A program made the position numbers and the translations under genes. Positions 1 to 8,787 of a DNA stretch of 64,000 nucleotides are shown one piece after another. The notes under the pieces were generated by a model. It had not been told where the DNA came from. It saw nothing but the letters and a program-made list of their open reading frames with translations, and made no database searches. The stretch comes from Sinosporangium album. GTDB taxonomy: Bacteria > Actinomycetota > Actinomycetes > Streptosporangiales > Streptosporangiaceae. Numbering within the stretch: position 1 is the first letter of the stretch; each line of letters opens with the position of its first letter. The DNA lies in NCBI RefSeq assembly GCF_900100605.1, contig NZ_FNCN01000007.1, positions 124,001-188,000 on the forward strand. The letters are read 5' to 3'.

Positions 1-221
1 CCATCACCGACGCGCTGCGCGCCGCCGAGGCCGGGCAGCGGGCCGTGTTCGGCGTGAAGGCCTACGACGACCGCATCCGCCGCCGCAAGGCCAAGGCGAC
101 GCCCCGAGGGGCCATGTGGACCTCCGAGGTCGACCGGCTGCGCACGCTGCGCGAGGTGAACCGGCTGACCGGCATCGCCCGCGTGCCGCGCCCCGTCCGC
201 CTGGCCGCCCGCGCCGGCTAG
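1..221 (+). CDS. C-terminal end of an unrecognised protein (partial)
   Basis: The last 72 codons of a gene that enters from the left edge, read in the frame starting at base 3 and ending at TAG 219-221. The visible tail is very basic (motifs RIRRRKAKA and RLAARAG at the end), with no membrane segment or catalytic motif that I can assign. GC-rich third positions over the whole stretch and a strong hairpin 6 nt after the stop support a real gene end. I do not recognise the family, and the sequence left of the window is needed to name it. Confidence 0.6.
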   Translation, partial: ITDALRAAEAGQRAVFGVKAYDDRIRRRKAKATPRGAMWTSEVDRLRTLREVNRLTGIARVPRPVRLAARAG

Positions 222-227
222 CGTCCG

Positions 228-267
228 AAGGCCCGGCCCTCCACCGCGCGGTGGAGGGCCGGGCCTT
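228..267. terminator. Perfect 40-bp palindrome, bidirectional terminator
   Basis: Arms 228-247 and 248-267 are exact reverse complements (20 bp each, no spacer; the left arm begins AAGGCCCGG). It lies between the stop of the rightward partial gene (221) and the stop of the leftward sigma-factor gene (316), so it can terminate both. A real hairpin would leave a small loop from the central GCGC. There is no long T tract, as is common in actinomycetes. Confidence 0.75.
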
Positions 268-315
268 CGCATGCGCGCGGGCTACCGGGCCACGGGGGTG
301 CGGGGTTGCCGGGGG

Positions 316-1701
316 TCAGCTCGCCCAGTCGAGCAGCGGACGGGCGTTGCTCGGGTGGCGCAGCTTGGACAGCGACTCCTTCTCCAACTGCCTGATCCGC
401 TCCCGGGTCAGCCCCAGGTGCTTGCCGATCTCGTCGAGGGTGTGCGGCTTGCCGTCCACCAGGCCGAAGCGCAGCGACATGATCTTGGCTTCGCGCGGCG
501 ACAGGTTGCCGAGCACGCCCCGGAGCTGCTCGCCGAGCAGTTGCCGGTCCACGACCTCCGACGCCTCAGGGGAGTCGATGTCCTCGATCAGGTCCCCGAT
601 CGTGGTCTCGCCGTCCTCGCCGATGGTGGCGTTGAGGCTGATCGGCTGCCTGCTGGTACGCAGCAGCTCCTCGATCTGGTCCGGGGTCCTGTCCAGCTCG
701 ACCGCGAGCTCCTCGGGCGTGGGTTCGCGCCCGAGCCGCTGGTGCATGTCGCGCTCCACGCGGGAGAGCTTGGACAGCATCTCCAGCACGTGGACCGGGA
801 GCCGGATGGTGCGGGCCGAGTCGGCGAAGCCGCGCTGGATGGCCTGCCTGATCCACCACATGGCGTAGGTCGAGAACTTGTAGCCCTTGGTGTAGTCGAA
901 CTTCTCCACGGCCCGGATCAGGCCGAGGTTGCCCTCCTGGACCACGTCCAGGAGCGCCATGCCGCGGTCGGTGTACTTCTTGGCCACCGACACGACGAGC
1001 CGCAGGTTGGCCTCCAGCATGTGCTCCTTGGCCTGCCTGCCGTCGTCGGCGATCCACTCCAGCTCGGAGCGCAGGTCCTCGGGAAGCGACGGGTCGTTCT
1101 CCAGCCGGTGCTCGGCGAAGAGCCCCGCCTCGATCCGCTTGGCCAGCTCGACCTCCTGGGCGGCGGTGAGCAGGGTGCGGCGGCCGATCGACTTGAGGTA
1201 GGTGTGGACCGAGTCGCCCATCACCGACGACTGGTCGTCCAGGTCGAGGGTCCCGCCGTCGTGGTCGCTCTCGGCCTCCTCGACGTCCGCCTGCAGGTCG
1301 GGTGCCGAAAGGCGGCTCTCGTCGGGCTCGTCCAGGGCCGGGTCCAGCGGCTCCTTGGGCACTTCGGAGTGCCCTTCGGCCGTTTCGGCCGTGGTCTTCG
1401 TGGGGGCTTTGCGCGCCGCTGCCCCGCTCTTGGCGCGGGATGCGGGCTTCGCCGCCTTCCCGGCTCTCGCCGTACGGCTCGGCGCCGACTTCTCGTCACC
1501 CCCGGCCAGGTCGACTCCCGCCTCGGCCAGCTCGCGCAGGATCGAACGGCCCCGGGCTGCGCTGATTCCCGCGACGCCGAAGGCGTGGCGCAGTTCGGAG
1601 AGGGAAAGGTGACCCTGGGCACGTCCTCGATCGAGGAGCTCGGCGAGAGTCGTCGGGGTCGCCCCACGCTCAGGTGAGGTCGCCACGGCGGTTCGGGGCA
1701 T
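316..1701 (-). CDS. Primary-like sigma-70 RNA polymerase sigma factor
   Basis: A 461-residue sigma factor that directs core RNA polymerase to -10/-35 promoters. Order of parts: region 1.1-like helix bundle (about 16-65), Ala/Lys-rich acidic-basic linker (70-155), region 1.2 (163-195), region 2 (228-297, with ANLRLVVSVAKKYTDRG and the melting motif YKFSTYAMWWIRQAIQR), region 3 (303-380) and region 4 with the -35 reading helix (TLDEIGKHLGLTRERIRQLE, 421-440). Group 1 sigmas of actinobacteria usually read AMADQARTIR after region 2.4. This one has GFADSARTIR and a divergent region 3, so it may be a group 2 (HrdA/HrdD/SigB-like) paralogue rather than the vegetative HrdB. A GGAGGAGGT ribosome site lies 6 nt before the ATG. 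Confidence 0.9.
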   Translation of the reverse strand: MPRTAVATSPERGATPTTLAELLDRGRAQGHLSLSELRHAFGVAGISAARGRSILRELAEAGVDLAGGDEKSAPSRTARAGKAAKPASRAKSGAAARKAPTKTTAETAEGHSEVPKEPLDPALDEPDESRLSAPDLQADVEEAESDHDGGTLDLDDQSSVMGDSVHTYLKSIGRRTLLTAAQEVELAKRIEAGLFAEHRLENDPSLPEDLRSELEWIADDGRQAKEHMLEANLRLVVSVAKKYTDRGMALLDVVQEGNLGLIRAVEKFDYTKGYKFSTYAMWWIRQAIQRGFADSARTIRLPVHVLEMLSKLSRVERDMHQRLGREPTPEELAVELDRTPDQIEELLRTSRQPISLNATIGEDGETTIGDLIEDIDSPEASEVVDRQLLGEQLRGVLGNLSPREAKIMSLRFGLVDGKPHTLDEIGKHLGLTRERIRQLEKESLSKLRHPSNARPLLDWAS

Positions 1702-1894
1702 GAGGACACCTCCTCCATCACGGAGTCGTCGGTCGGCTGTCGGCAGGTGGGGCGGTCGCGGCCGCTCGGCGCACCGTTAGCAATAACGTTGTTCCGCCAA
1801 ATTTGTTCCCGCGTGGTCACTGTTGGGCGAATAGCGGGTGGTCAGGGGGCCGTGCCGACGATGGAGGAGGTTCCGGGTAAAGAGGCGGGCGGGA

Positions 1895-2317
1895 CTACTC
1901 GACGATCACCATGTCCGGCGCCGCGCCGGGGCCGTCCGCCCCGGGCGCTTGGGCGCCTTCGGTGCCGTCGGTCAAGGCGTCCTCCCCGGTGCCGGGGGCG
2001 ACCGGCATGGGCATGGGCTCGACCTGCTCCATGCGCTCCTCGGTCCAGTAGTCCGCGACCTCCAGCGGACTCCCCTCGACGGCGTGGGTGACGACGTCGT
2101 CGGCCGCCCCCTGGTCCGGACCCTGATCGGGGGCGCGGTCGGGGGCGCGGTCGGGGGCGCGGTCAGGAGCGCCGCCCGCGCTGTCGCGGGCGGTTCCGCC
2201 GTCCTCGCGCATGTGCTCGGCCAGGCCCGCCGTGGCCGCGGCGGAGACGGACATGCCGCCGACGAGGACCGTGCCCACCACCGCGGCGGAGATCCACATC
2301 TTGCGGGTTACCTTCAT
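1895..2317 (-). CDS. Small secreted acidic protein with PDRA repeats
   Basis: 140 residues. The N-terminus (basic start MKVTRK, then a hydrophobic stretch ending near SVSAAATAG) is a Sec signal peptide. Next comes a low-complexity segment with four tandem PDRA/PDQG units (about residues 50-68). The motif ADYWTEERMEQVEPMP near residues 88-103 resembles the YWTPERM propeptide boundary seen in secreted trypsin-like proteases of Streptosporangiaceae, but no protease domain follows, and the protein ends in an acidic Pro/Gly-rich tail. It is either a free-standing propeptide-like protein or a remnant. It lies 133 bp downstream of menE on the same strand. The function is unknown. Confidence 0.7.
   Translation of the reverse strand: MKVTRKMWISAAVVGTVLVGGMSVSAAATAGLAEHMREDGGTARDSAGGAPDRAPDRAPDRAPDQGPDQGAADDVVTHAVEGSPLEVADYWTEERMEQVEPMPMPVAPGTGEDALTDGTEGAQAPGADGPGAAPDMVIVE
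2127..2162. repeat. 12-bp tandem repeat x3 inside the secreted-protein gene
   Basis: Three exact copies of TCGGGGGCGCGG at 2127-2138, 2139-2150 and 2151-2162, followed by a degenerate copy. On the coding (-) strand they encode the repeated PDRA tetrapeptide, so copy-number change would keep the frame. Confidence 0.85.
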
Positions 2318-2450
2318 CGATTCTCCTTGCCTGGGGAGACCCCGCCATCGGGCGGCGGAAGGGGGACACGGCTCCGGCGCGGGCCCCCGTCTCTCCCTCT
2401 CAGACGCGCGCGCACCGTGCGAGGTTCCGTAACAGTCGGGTCTCGGCTGA

Positions 2451-3686
2451 TCATCGCGCGCCCTGCGGCAGGTGGCGCGGGGTACGGCGCAGCGCGGCGA
2501 GGTCGGTCTTGCCGTTGGGGAGCAGCGGCAGCGCCGCGGTCAGCACCAGCTCCCGCGGCAGCGCGTGCGAGGGGAGCTCGGCTCTCGCGTGATCGCGCAG
2601 GGCCGCCAGGGTGGGGCTCTCGCCCGCGGGCACCACGACCGCGACGACCCGCTCGCCCCATTCGGCGTCGGGGCGGCCCACGACGGCCACCTCGGCGACC
2701 GACGGGTGGCGCGCGAGCACCTCGCCCACCCGGGCGGCCACCACCTTCTCTCCGCCGGTGTTGATCACGTCGTCGGCCCTGCCCAGCACCCGCAGCCGCC
2801 CGTCCACCAGCTCGCCCAGGTCCGAGGTGCGGAACCAGCCGCCGCTGACGGGGGAGGCGTGCGCCCCCGGTGCCGCGCGGTAGCCGGAGAACAGGGTGGG
2901 ACCCGACAGCATGATCCTTCCGTCGGCTCCGATCCGCAGCCCGACGCCGGAAAGGGGCAGCCCGTCGTAGACGCAGCCGCCCGACGTCTCGCTCATGCCG
3001 TACGTGGTGACGACCCGGGCCCCGCGGGTCCGCGCCGCGTCGAGCAGGCCGGGCGGGGCCGCCGCGCCGCCCAGCAGGATCGTGCGGAAGGCCGACAGGT
3101 CGGCGCCCAGGTCGAGGAGGCGGCGGAGCTGCGTCGGGACCAGCGACACGTGCGCGGCTCCGCTGCGGGCGACGCGGGCGGCGTCGAAACGCTCGTGGAC
3201 GATCGGGTCGGTGCCCGCGCGCAGCGACCGCACCAGCACCTGGAGGCCGGAGACGTGCGAGGGCGGCAGGCAGCACAGCCAGCGCTCGCCCGGCCCCGCC
3301 CCGAGGCGGCGCAGCGAGGCGTCGGCGGAGGCGTGCAGCGCCGAGGCCCGCAGCTCCACGCCCTTGGGCGTGCCGGTGGAGCCGCTGGTGGCGATGACGA
3401 CCGCCGTGCCGTCGCGGGCGCCCGCGCCGCCGGCGTGCCGGCGGACGCCGTCCTCGGTGGCCACGTGCGTCGGCCGCAGCGCCGCGAGCGTCTCGCGCAG
3501 GGCGGCCGCGGGAAGCGCGGGGGACAGGGGGAGCACGGCGGGGCCCTCGCCCGACAGGGCCTTCAGGACCGCCTCGGTGAGCCTCGGCCCCGGCGGCAGC
3601 ACCACGGCGTGCAGTGCCTGCTCGACCCGGCCGCGGGACCCGCCACCCGCCGAAGGCCGATCCACGTGTTCGAATCCGGTCGCCAC
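2451..3686 (-). CDS. menE: o-Succinylbenzoate-CoA ligase (MenE)
   Basis: 411 residues of the adenylate-forming (ANL) superfamily, activating o-succinylbenzoate with ATP and CoA in menaquinone synthesis. Visible motifs: the P-loop-like IATSGSTGTPKGVELR (about 98-112), the aromatic-site loop TTYGMSETSG (about 225), the hinge SDLGELVDGRLRVLGRADD followed by INTGGEKV, and the C-terminal catalytic lysine in LPNGKTDLA. The length is short, as usual for actinobacterial MenE. It begins with GTG at 3686. A TAACCT box 7 nt before the start suggests leaderless transcription. It is divergent from menB across a 98-bp shared promoter region. Confidence 0.93.
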   Translation of the reverse strand: MATGFEHVDRPSAGGGSRGRVEQALHAVVLPPGPRLTEAVLKALSGEGPAVLPLSPALPAAALRETLAALRPTHVATEDGVRRHAGGAGARDGTAVVIATSGSTGTPKGVELRASALHASADASLRRLGAGPGERWLCCLPPSHVSGLQVLVRSLRAGTDPIVHERFDAARVARSGAAHVSLVPTQLRRLLDLGADLSAFRTILLGGAAAPPGLLDAARTRGARVVTTYGMSETSGGCVYDGLPLSGVGLRIGADGRIMLSGPTLFSGYRAAPGAHASPVSGGWFRTSDLGELVDGRLRVLGRADDVINTGGEKVVAARVGEVLARHPSVAEVAVVGRPDAEWGERVVAVVVPAGESPTLAALRDHARAELPSHALPRELVLTAALPLLPNGKTDLAALRRTPRHLPQGAR

Positions 3687-3784
3687 GGTCGTAAGGTTAG
3701 TGCGACAGGACGCACGCCGCCGTGCGGGGTCACCGGGCGTTTCGGTGAGCGGGTCGCCGCGGCGGGCACGACACGAGCGATGGG

Positions 3785-4612
3785 ATGAGCGTGGACGCGG
3801 TCGATTGGAAGAGGTCCGGAGACTACGAGGACATCGTCTACGAGACCGGTGAGGGGATCGCGAAGATCACGATCAACCGTCCCGAGCGCCGCAACGCCTT
3901 CAGGCCGACGACGCTGTTCGAGCTGCGCGACGCCTTCGACCGGGCGCGCGACGACGGCGAGGTCGGCGTGATCATCTTCACCGGGGCCGGCACCGAGGCG
4001 TTCTGCTCCGGCGGCGACCAGAAGATCCGCGGCGACGACGGTTACATCGGTCCCGACGGCATCGGCCGCCTCAACGTCCTGGACCTGCAGGTGCAGATCC
4101 GCCGCCTGCCCAAGCCCGTCATCGCCATGGTGGCGGGTTACGCGGTCGGCGGCGGCCACGTGCTGCACGTCTGCTGCGACCTGACGATCGCCGCGGACAA
4201 CGCCCGGTTCGGCCAGACCGGGCCCAAGGTCGGTTCCTTCGACGGCGGCTACGGGGCGTGGCTGCTCGCCGAGACCGTCGGCCTGAAGAAGGCCCGCGAG
4301 ATCTGGTACCTCTGCCGGTTCTACGACGCGCAGGAGGCCCTCGGCATGGGCCTCGTCAACAAGGTCGTGCCGCTTGAGGAGCTCGAGGCCGAGACCATCC
4401 GCTGGTGCCGGGAGCTGCTCGACAAGTCGCCGCTGGCGCTGCGCATGCTCAAGGGCGCCATCAACGCGGTGAGCGACGGCGCGGCGGGCATGCAGCAGTT
4501 CGCCGGCGACGCCACGCTGCTCTACTACATGAGCGAGGAGGCCCAGGAGGGCAGGGACGCTTTCAAGGAGAAGCGCAAGCCCGACTTCTCGCGCTTCCCG
4601 CGCCGCCCCTGA
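3785..4612 (+). CDS. menB: 1,4-Dihydroxy-2-naphthoyl-CoA synthase (MenB)
   Basis: 275 residues of the crotonase family, closing the second ring of the naphthoquinone by Dieckmann-type condensation of o-succinylbenzoyl-CoA. Motifs: CSGGDQ (74-79, first oxyanion loop), GYAVGGGH (118-125) and [13 protein letters not shown] (145-157, with the Asp and Gly typical of MenB). The C-terminal [14 protein letters not shown] is the characteristic MenB tail. The next gene, menD, starts 13 nt after its stop, so the two form an operon. No clear Shine-Dalgarno sequence is seen before the ATG at 3785. Confidence 0.95.
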   Translation: MSVDAVDWKRSGDYEDIVYETGEGIAKITINRPERRNAFRPTTLFELRDAFDRARDDGEVGVIIFTGAGTEAFCSGGDQKIRGDDGYIGPDGIGRLNVLDLQVQIRRLPKPVIAMVAGYAVGGGHVLHVCCDLTIAADNARFGQTGPKVGSFDGGYGAWLLAETVGLKKAREIWYLCRFYDAQEALGMGLVNKVVPLEELEAETIRWCRELLDKSPLALRMLKGAINAVSDGAAGMQQFAGDATLLYYMSEEAQEGRDAFKEKRKPDFSRFPRRP

Positions 4613-4625
4613 CCGGGAGGCTTCG

Positions 4626-6284
4626 TTGAACCCCGCCACGGCGCTGGCGACCGTGCTCGTCGACGAACTGGTGCGCTGCGGCCTCACCGAGGCGGTGCTC
4701 GCGCCGGGGTCGCGCTCGGCGCCCCTCGCCCTCGCCTTCCACGCCGACTCCAGAGTCAGGCTCCACGTGCGCGTGGACGAGCGCTCGGCCTCCTACCTGG
4801 CGCTCGGCCTCGCCCGCCGCTCCGAGCGCCCGGTGGCGCTGGTCTGCACCTCGGGCACCGCGGCGGCCAACCTGCATCCCGCGGTGGTCGAGGCCGACGA
4901 GTCGGGCGTGCCGCTGCTCGTCCTCACCGCCGACCGCCCGCCCGAGCTCCGCGGCACCGGCGCCAACCAGACGATCGACCAGATCAAGCTGTACGGCTCC
5001 GCCGTACGCCTGTTCGCCGAGGTCGGCGCGCCGGAGAACCGCCGCGGCCAGGTCGCCTACTGGCGGTCGCTGGCCTGCCGCGCCTACCAGCGCAGCCTCG
5101 GCCCCTCCGACGCGGGGCCGGTGCACCTCAACCTCGCCTTCCGCGAGCCGCTGATCCCCGGCGGAGGCGACGAGTGGTGCGAGCCGCTCGCCAGCGACGC
5201 GGGAGGGCCGTGGATCAGGGCCAGGACCGCGCCGCCGGCCGCGGCGCTGCACATCCCGCCGACCAGGCGCGGCGTGCTCGTCGTCGGCGACGGCGCGACC
5301 AACGTGCGGCGCTACGTCGCGGCCGCGGGCATGGCCGGGTGGCCGGTGCTCTCGGAGCCGATCGGCGGCGGACGCTACGGCGACCACGCCGTGTCGACCT
5401 ACCACCATCTGCTGGGGCTGCCCGAGTTCGCCGAGAAGCACCGCCCCGAGGTGGTGGTCACCCTGGGGCGCCCGGGCCTGTCCAAGACGCTGCTCGACTG
5501 GCTCACCTACGCCGACGAGCACATCGTCGTCAGCCCGGGCCTGCACCGCTGGCCCGACCCGACCCGCTCGGCCACCCAGGTCGCGCAGGTGGTCGACATC
5601 CCGGTGGCGGCGGGGGACGACTCGTGGCTGCACACCTGGCGGCGGGCCGACGCGATCGCGCGCGCCGCCCTGGACGAGGTGCTCGACGGCTCGGGGCTCT
5701 CCGAGCCGCGGCTGGCCAGGGACCTGGCCGACGTGCTGCCCAACGGGTCGCTGATGTTCTGCGGGTCGTCCATGCCGGTGCGCGACCTCGACCAGACCAT
5801 GCGCCCGAGGCGCGGCCTGCGCCTGATGGCCAACCGGGGCGCGTCCGGCATCGACGGGCTGGTCTCCACCGCCATGGGCGCGGCGCTCGCGCACAACGGG
5901 CCGTCCTACGCGCTGCTCGGCGACCTCGGCTTCCTGCACGACCAGAACGGCCTGGTGCTGGGGGCGCGCGAGCCCCGGCCGGACCTGTGCCTGGTGGTGG
6001 TCAACAACGACGGCGGGGGCATCTTCTCGCTGCTGCCGCAGGCGTCGCTGCGCGACTCCTTCGAGCGTGTCTTCGGCACCGCCCACGGGGTGGACTTCGC
6101 GCATGTCGCGGCGGCCACGGGCACGCCGTACACGCTCGTGACCGAGGCGGAGCACCTGTCGAGGGCGATCAGGGGCGAGGGGCTGCGTGTCGTGGAGGTG
6201 CGCACCGACCGCCGCGCCAACGCGGAGCTCCACCACGATCTGCGCGAGGCGGTCTACGCGGCGATGCGCGCCGAGTTACTCTGA
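4626..6284 (+). CDS. menD: SEPHCHC synthase (MenD)
   Basis: 552-residue ThDP-dependent enzyme joining 2-oxoglutarate-derived succinic semialdehyde to isochorismate, the first committed menaquinone step. The N-terminal Pyr domain carries LAPGSRSAPLALAF (about 25-38) and the catalytic-Glu segment VDERSASYLALGLA. The C-terminal PP domain carries LLGDLGFLHDQNGL and VVNNDGGGIF for Mg-ThDP. The start is TTG at 4626, preceded by GGGAGG at 4615-4620 at correct spacing. The stop TGA (6282-6284) overlaps the first bases of a 25-bp element that recurs upstream of a recombinase gene at 35 kb. Confidence 0.95.
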   Translation: MNPATALATVLVDELVRCGLTEAVLAPGSRSAPLALAFHADSRVRLHVRVDERSASYLALGLARRSERPVALVCTSGTAAANLHPAVVEADESGVPLLVLTADRPPELRGTGANQTIDQIKLYGSAVRLFAEVGAPENRRGQVAYWRSLACRAYQRSLGPSDAGPVHLNLAFREPLIPGGGDEWCEPLASDAGGPWIRARTAPPAAALHIPPTRRGVLVVGDGATNVRRYVAAAGMAGWPVLSEPIGGGRYGDHAVSTYHHLLGLPEFAEKHRPEVVVTLGRPGLSKTLLDWLTYADEHIVVSPGLHRWPDPTRSATQVAQVVDIPVAAGDDSWLHTWRRADAIARAALDEVLDGSGLSEPRLARDLADVLPNGSLMFCGSSMPVRDLDQTMRPRRGLRLMANRGASGIDGLVSTAMGAALAHNGPSYALLGDLGFLHDQNGLVLGAREPRPDLCLVVVNNDGGGIFSLLPQASLRDSFERVFGTAHGVDFAHVAAATGTPYTLVTEAEHLSRAIRGEGLRVVEVRTDRRANAELHHDLREAVYAAMRAELL

Positions 6285-6307
6285 AATCTACTTTGTAAAG
6301 GCGTCGG
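6283..6307 (+). repeat. 25-bp element, copy 1 (menD 3' end)
   Basis: The element begins GAAATCTAC and ends TGTAAAGGCGTCGG. It matches 35128-35152 in the same orientation at 23 of 25 positions (differences only at the two bases after GAAATCTAC). Weaker similarity continues for 12 more bases (9 of 12). It overlaps the last two bases of the menD stop codon. This placement, at a gene end and with its partner beside an integrase-type gene, resembles an attachment core, but a shared promoter or operator is also possible. Confidence 0.5.
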
Positions 6308-6333
6308 GTGGGTGACCATCGCGGCCTGGGACA

Positions 6334-6984
6334 ATGCCTGCCATGGCCGAGCCGTACCTCACCCTCACCGCCCCCGTCGACTACGAGAGCGAGATCCGCA
6401 GATCGCGCTTCCTGTGCGCTCTCGCGCCCGCGGCCACCGTGGCCGCGGCCCGGGGGTTCGTGGAGGAGGTGTCCTCCAGGCACCGGGACGCGACCCACAA
6501 CTGCTCGGCCTACGTCGTGGGCGGCGACCGCGCGGTGCGCCGCGCCGACGACGACGGTGAGCCCTCGGGCACGGCGGGGCCGCCGATGCTGGACGCCCTG
6601 CTCAAGCAGGGGCTCGGCGACGTCGTCACCGTCGTCACCCGCTACTTCGGCGGGGTGCTGCTCGGCGCGGGCGGGCTCGTCCGGGCGTACGGCGGAGCCG
6701 TGTCGCGCGCGGTGGCCGAGGCGGGGGAGCGCGGGCTGCTGATCCGCATGGTGCCCGCCCGGGTGGTGGCGGTCCGGATCGGGCACGCGCACGCCGGGCG
6801 GCTGGAGAACGATCTGCGGGCCTCGCCGTACACCGTCAGGGGGGTGTCCTACGGCGCCGAGGTGACGGTCGAGACGGGGGTGCGCGAGGCCGACCTGGAG
6901 CGCTTCGGGGAGTTCGTCGCCTCGCTGACGGCGGGGCGCGCGGTGGTGGAACCGGGGGAGACCGTGTACGTTCCCGAGGGATGA
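6334..6984 (+). CDS. IMPACT family protein (YigZ-like)
   Basis: 216 residues. The N-terminal UPF0029/IMPACT domain (about 12-120) has the family motifs SRFLCALAP, ATHNCSAYVVG, DDDGEPSGTAG and TRYFGGVLLGAGGLVRAYG. The C-terminal DUF1949-type domain (about 140-210) follows. Family members are linked to translation control or ribosome association in bacteria, but their activity is not settled. The start may instead be the second ATG at 6343. It lies 49 nt after menD and may ride on its transcript. Confidence 0.88.
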   Translation: MPAMAEPYLTLTAPVDYESEIRRSRFLCALAPAATVAAARGFVEEVSSRHRDATHNCSAYVVGGDRAVRRADDDGEPSGTAGPPMLDALLKQGLGDVVTVVTRYFGGVLLGAGGLVRAYGGAVSRAVAEAGERGLLIRMVPARVVAVRIGHAHAGRLENDLRASPYTVRGVSYGAEVTVETGVREADLERFGEFVASLTAGRAVVEPGETVYVPEG

Positions 6985-7079
6985 GGCTTCGCTGAGTCTC
7001 GGGAAATGTGGGATACCTCACATCAACGAAAGGTCATCCCCGTGCCTACGGAAAATCAAGCCTTCATACCCTGTCATGC

Positions 7080-7721
7080 ATGACTGAAACCGAGATCGGC
7101 GGCATCGCGGGCTGGGCCGTGAGCCTGATGGAAACCATGGGTGAACCGGGCGCGGCTCTGGCCATCGCTCTGGAGAACCTGTTTCCCCCTCTCCCCAGTG
7201 AAGTGATCCTGCCGCTCGCCGGATTCACGGCCAGCCGAGGCCAGATGAGCCTCATCGGCGCGGTGGCGTGGACCACGATCGGTTCGGTCATCGGCGCCCT
7301 GGCGCTCTACGGCGTCGGCGCGCTGCTCGGCAGGGACCGCACCCTGGCCATCGCCGGCAAGCTGCCGTTCGTGAAGCTCAGCGACATCGAGAAGACCGAG
7401 GCGTGGTTCCAGCGCCACGGCAAGGCCACGGTGTTCTTCGGCCGCATGATCCCCATCTTCCGCAGCCTGATCTCCATCCCCGCCGGGGTGGAGCGCATGC
7501 CGATCCCGACGTTCTTACTCCTCACCGGCCTCGGCAGCCTCATCTGGAACACCGTGTTCGTCGTCGCGGGCTACACCCTGGGGGAGAACTGGGGACTGGT
7601 CGAGGAATACGCGGGGATCCTGTCCAAGGGCGTCCTCGTCGTGGTCATCCTCGCGATCGTGGTGTTCATCGTGGTGCGCGTGCGGGAGCGCCGCACCGGC
7701 AAGCACCGCATGGAGAGGTGA
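7080..7721 (+). CDS. DedA family membrane protein
   Basis: 214 residues of the DedA/SNARE-associated (VTT) family, linked to undecaprenyl-phosphate or phospholipid recycling. Signature motifs are ENLFPPLPSEVILPLAGF (about 24-41), FFGRMIPIFRSLISIPAG (about 120-137) and GSLIWNTVFVVAGYTLGENW. Four to five membrane segments can be seen, and the C-terminus is basic. I prefer the ATG at 7080 because the 24 extra codons of the longer frame (from 7008) are not family-like. Only 37 bp separates its stop from the convergent cydB stop. Confidence 0.88.
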   Translation: MTETEIGGIAGWAVSLMETMGEPGAALAIALENLFPPLPSEVILPLAGFTASRGQMSLIGAVAWTTIGSVIGALALYGVGALLGRDRTLAIAGKLPFVKLSDIEKTEAWFQRHGKATVFFGRMIPIFRSLISIPAGVERMPIPTFLLLTGLGSLIWNTVFVVAGYTLGENWGLVEEYAGILSKGVLVVVILAIVVFIVVRVRERRTGKHRMER

Positions 7722-7758
7722 CCCCCGCGTTCCGGCGGGTTCCCCGCGGTGCGCCCCC

Positions 7759-8784
7759 TCAGCGCCGGTCGTGCTCACGCGCGGCCGGCGCTGTGTGTTC
7801 GCGCTGGAACGTGGCGTACAGCCACCACAGGGACGGCACCAGCAGAAGGGCGCCCACCGCCAGAGCCCCGAGGCTGGCCGCCAGCACGCTGTCGGTGGCC
7901 GCCGCGTCGCGCAGAGTGACACCGGGGAGCAGCTCCGGATACTGGCCCACCCCCCACCCCCACAGCAGACCGGCGACGGCCAGGGCGGCCGTCAGCCGTA
8001 CGGCGACGTAGGCGCGGCGCCACAGCAGCACCAGCGAGAGCAGCCCGGCCGCGACCGACAGCACCAGCAGCGGCAGAGCCCGCCCCGAGGTCAGCTCGGC
8101 GAACAGGCGCGGCGCGTCCCAGGCCAGGACGGCCAGGCCCGCCGCCGACAGGACCCCCACCACGATCCCGCACCCCAGCGCCCTGCGCCGGAAATCCTCG
8201 GCGAGCCGCTCGTCGCCCACGCGCTGGGCGTCACGGGTGAGGAAGACCGCCGCGAGGTAGGCGGCGGTGCCGACCGCCATCACCCCCGCGACGACCGAGG
8301 TGGGGTTGACCCAACTGGTGACCAGGTCGCCCTTGGCGATGCCCGCGGGCACGCGGCGGGACGCGATCGCGCCCGCCACCGTGCCGAGGAAGAACGGCGT
8401 GGCCACCGAGGAGAACGCGAAGGCCGCCCCGAACAGGCGGCGCTGCGGCAGCTCGGTGGAGACCTTGCGGAACGCGAACGCCGCGCCCCGGGCGATGATG
8501 CCCAGGGCGGCCAGGGTCAGCGGGATGTAGAGGGTCGAGGAGAGCGCGGCGAACACCGGCGGGATCCCGGTCCACATCAGCACGATCACGAAGATCAGCC
8601 AGACGTGGTTGGCCTCCCAGACCGGCCCGATGGAATGCTCGATGAGGTCGCGCCGCGGGCGGCCCCCCTCCGCGCGGCCCGCCAGCAGGTCCCAGACCCC
8701 GCCGCCGAAGTCCGCCCCGCCGAACAGGACATAGGCGGTCAGGCCCACCCACAGGACCCCGAGCATGATCTCTGGAAGCGGCAT
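7759..8784 (-). CDS. cydB: Cytochrome bd oxidase subunit II (CydB)
   Basis: 341-residue integral membrane subunit of the cytochrome bd quinol oxidase. The N-terminus carries FGGADFGGGVWDLLAG and the conserved SIGPVWEANHVWLIF (about 50-64), both hallmarks of CydB. Eight to nine hydrophobic helices span the rest. It starts 3 nt after the cydA stop, so the pair is translated together. No cydCD (haem/thiol exporter needed for assembly) lies in this window. Confidence 0.95.
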   Translation of the reverse strand: MPLPEIMLGVLWVGLTAYVLFGGADFGGGVWDLLAGRAEGGRPRRDLIEHSIGPVWEANHVWLIFVIVLMWTGIPPVFAALSSTLYIPLTLAALGIIARGAAFAFRKVSTELPQRRLFGAAFAFSSVATPFFLGTVAGAIASRRVPAGIAKGDLVTSWVNPTSVVAGVMAVGTAAYLAAVFLTRDAQRVGDERLAEDFRRRALGCGIVVGVLSAAGLAVLAWDAPRLFAELTSGRALPLLVLSVAAGLLSLVLLWRRAYVAVRLTAALAVAGLLWGWGVGQYPELLPGVTLRDAAATDSVLAASLGALAVGALLLVPSLWWLYATFQREHTAPAAREHDRR

Positions 8785-8787
8785 CGG

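Noticed and set aside
1775-1830. AATAACGTTGTT near the sigma-factor promoter as an operator
   Set aside because: The palindrome is imperfect and short; it could occur by chance.
4563-6236. 557-codon minus-strand frame opposite menD
   Set aside because: Antisense shadow of a strongly supported enzyme gene.
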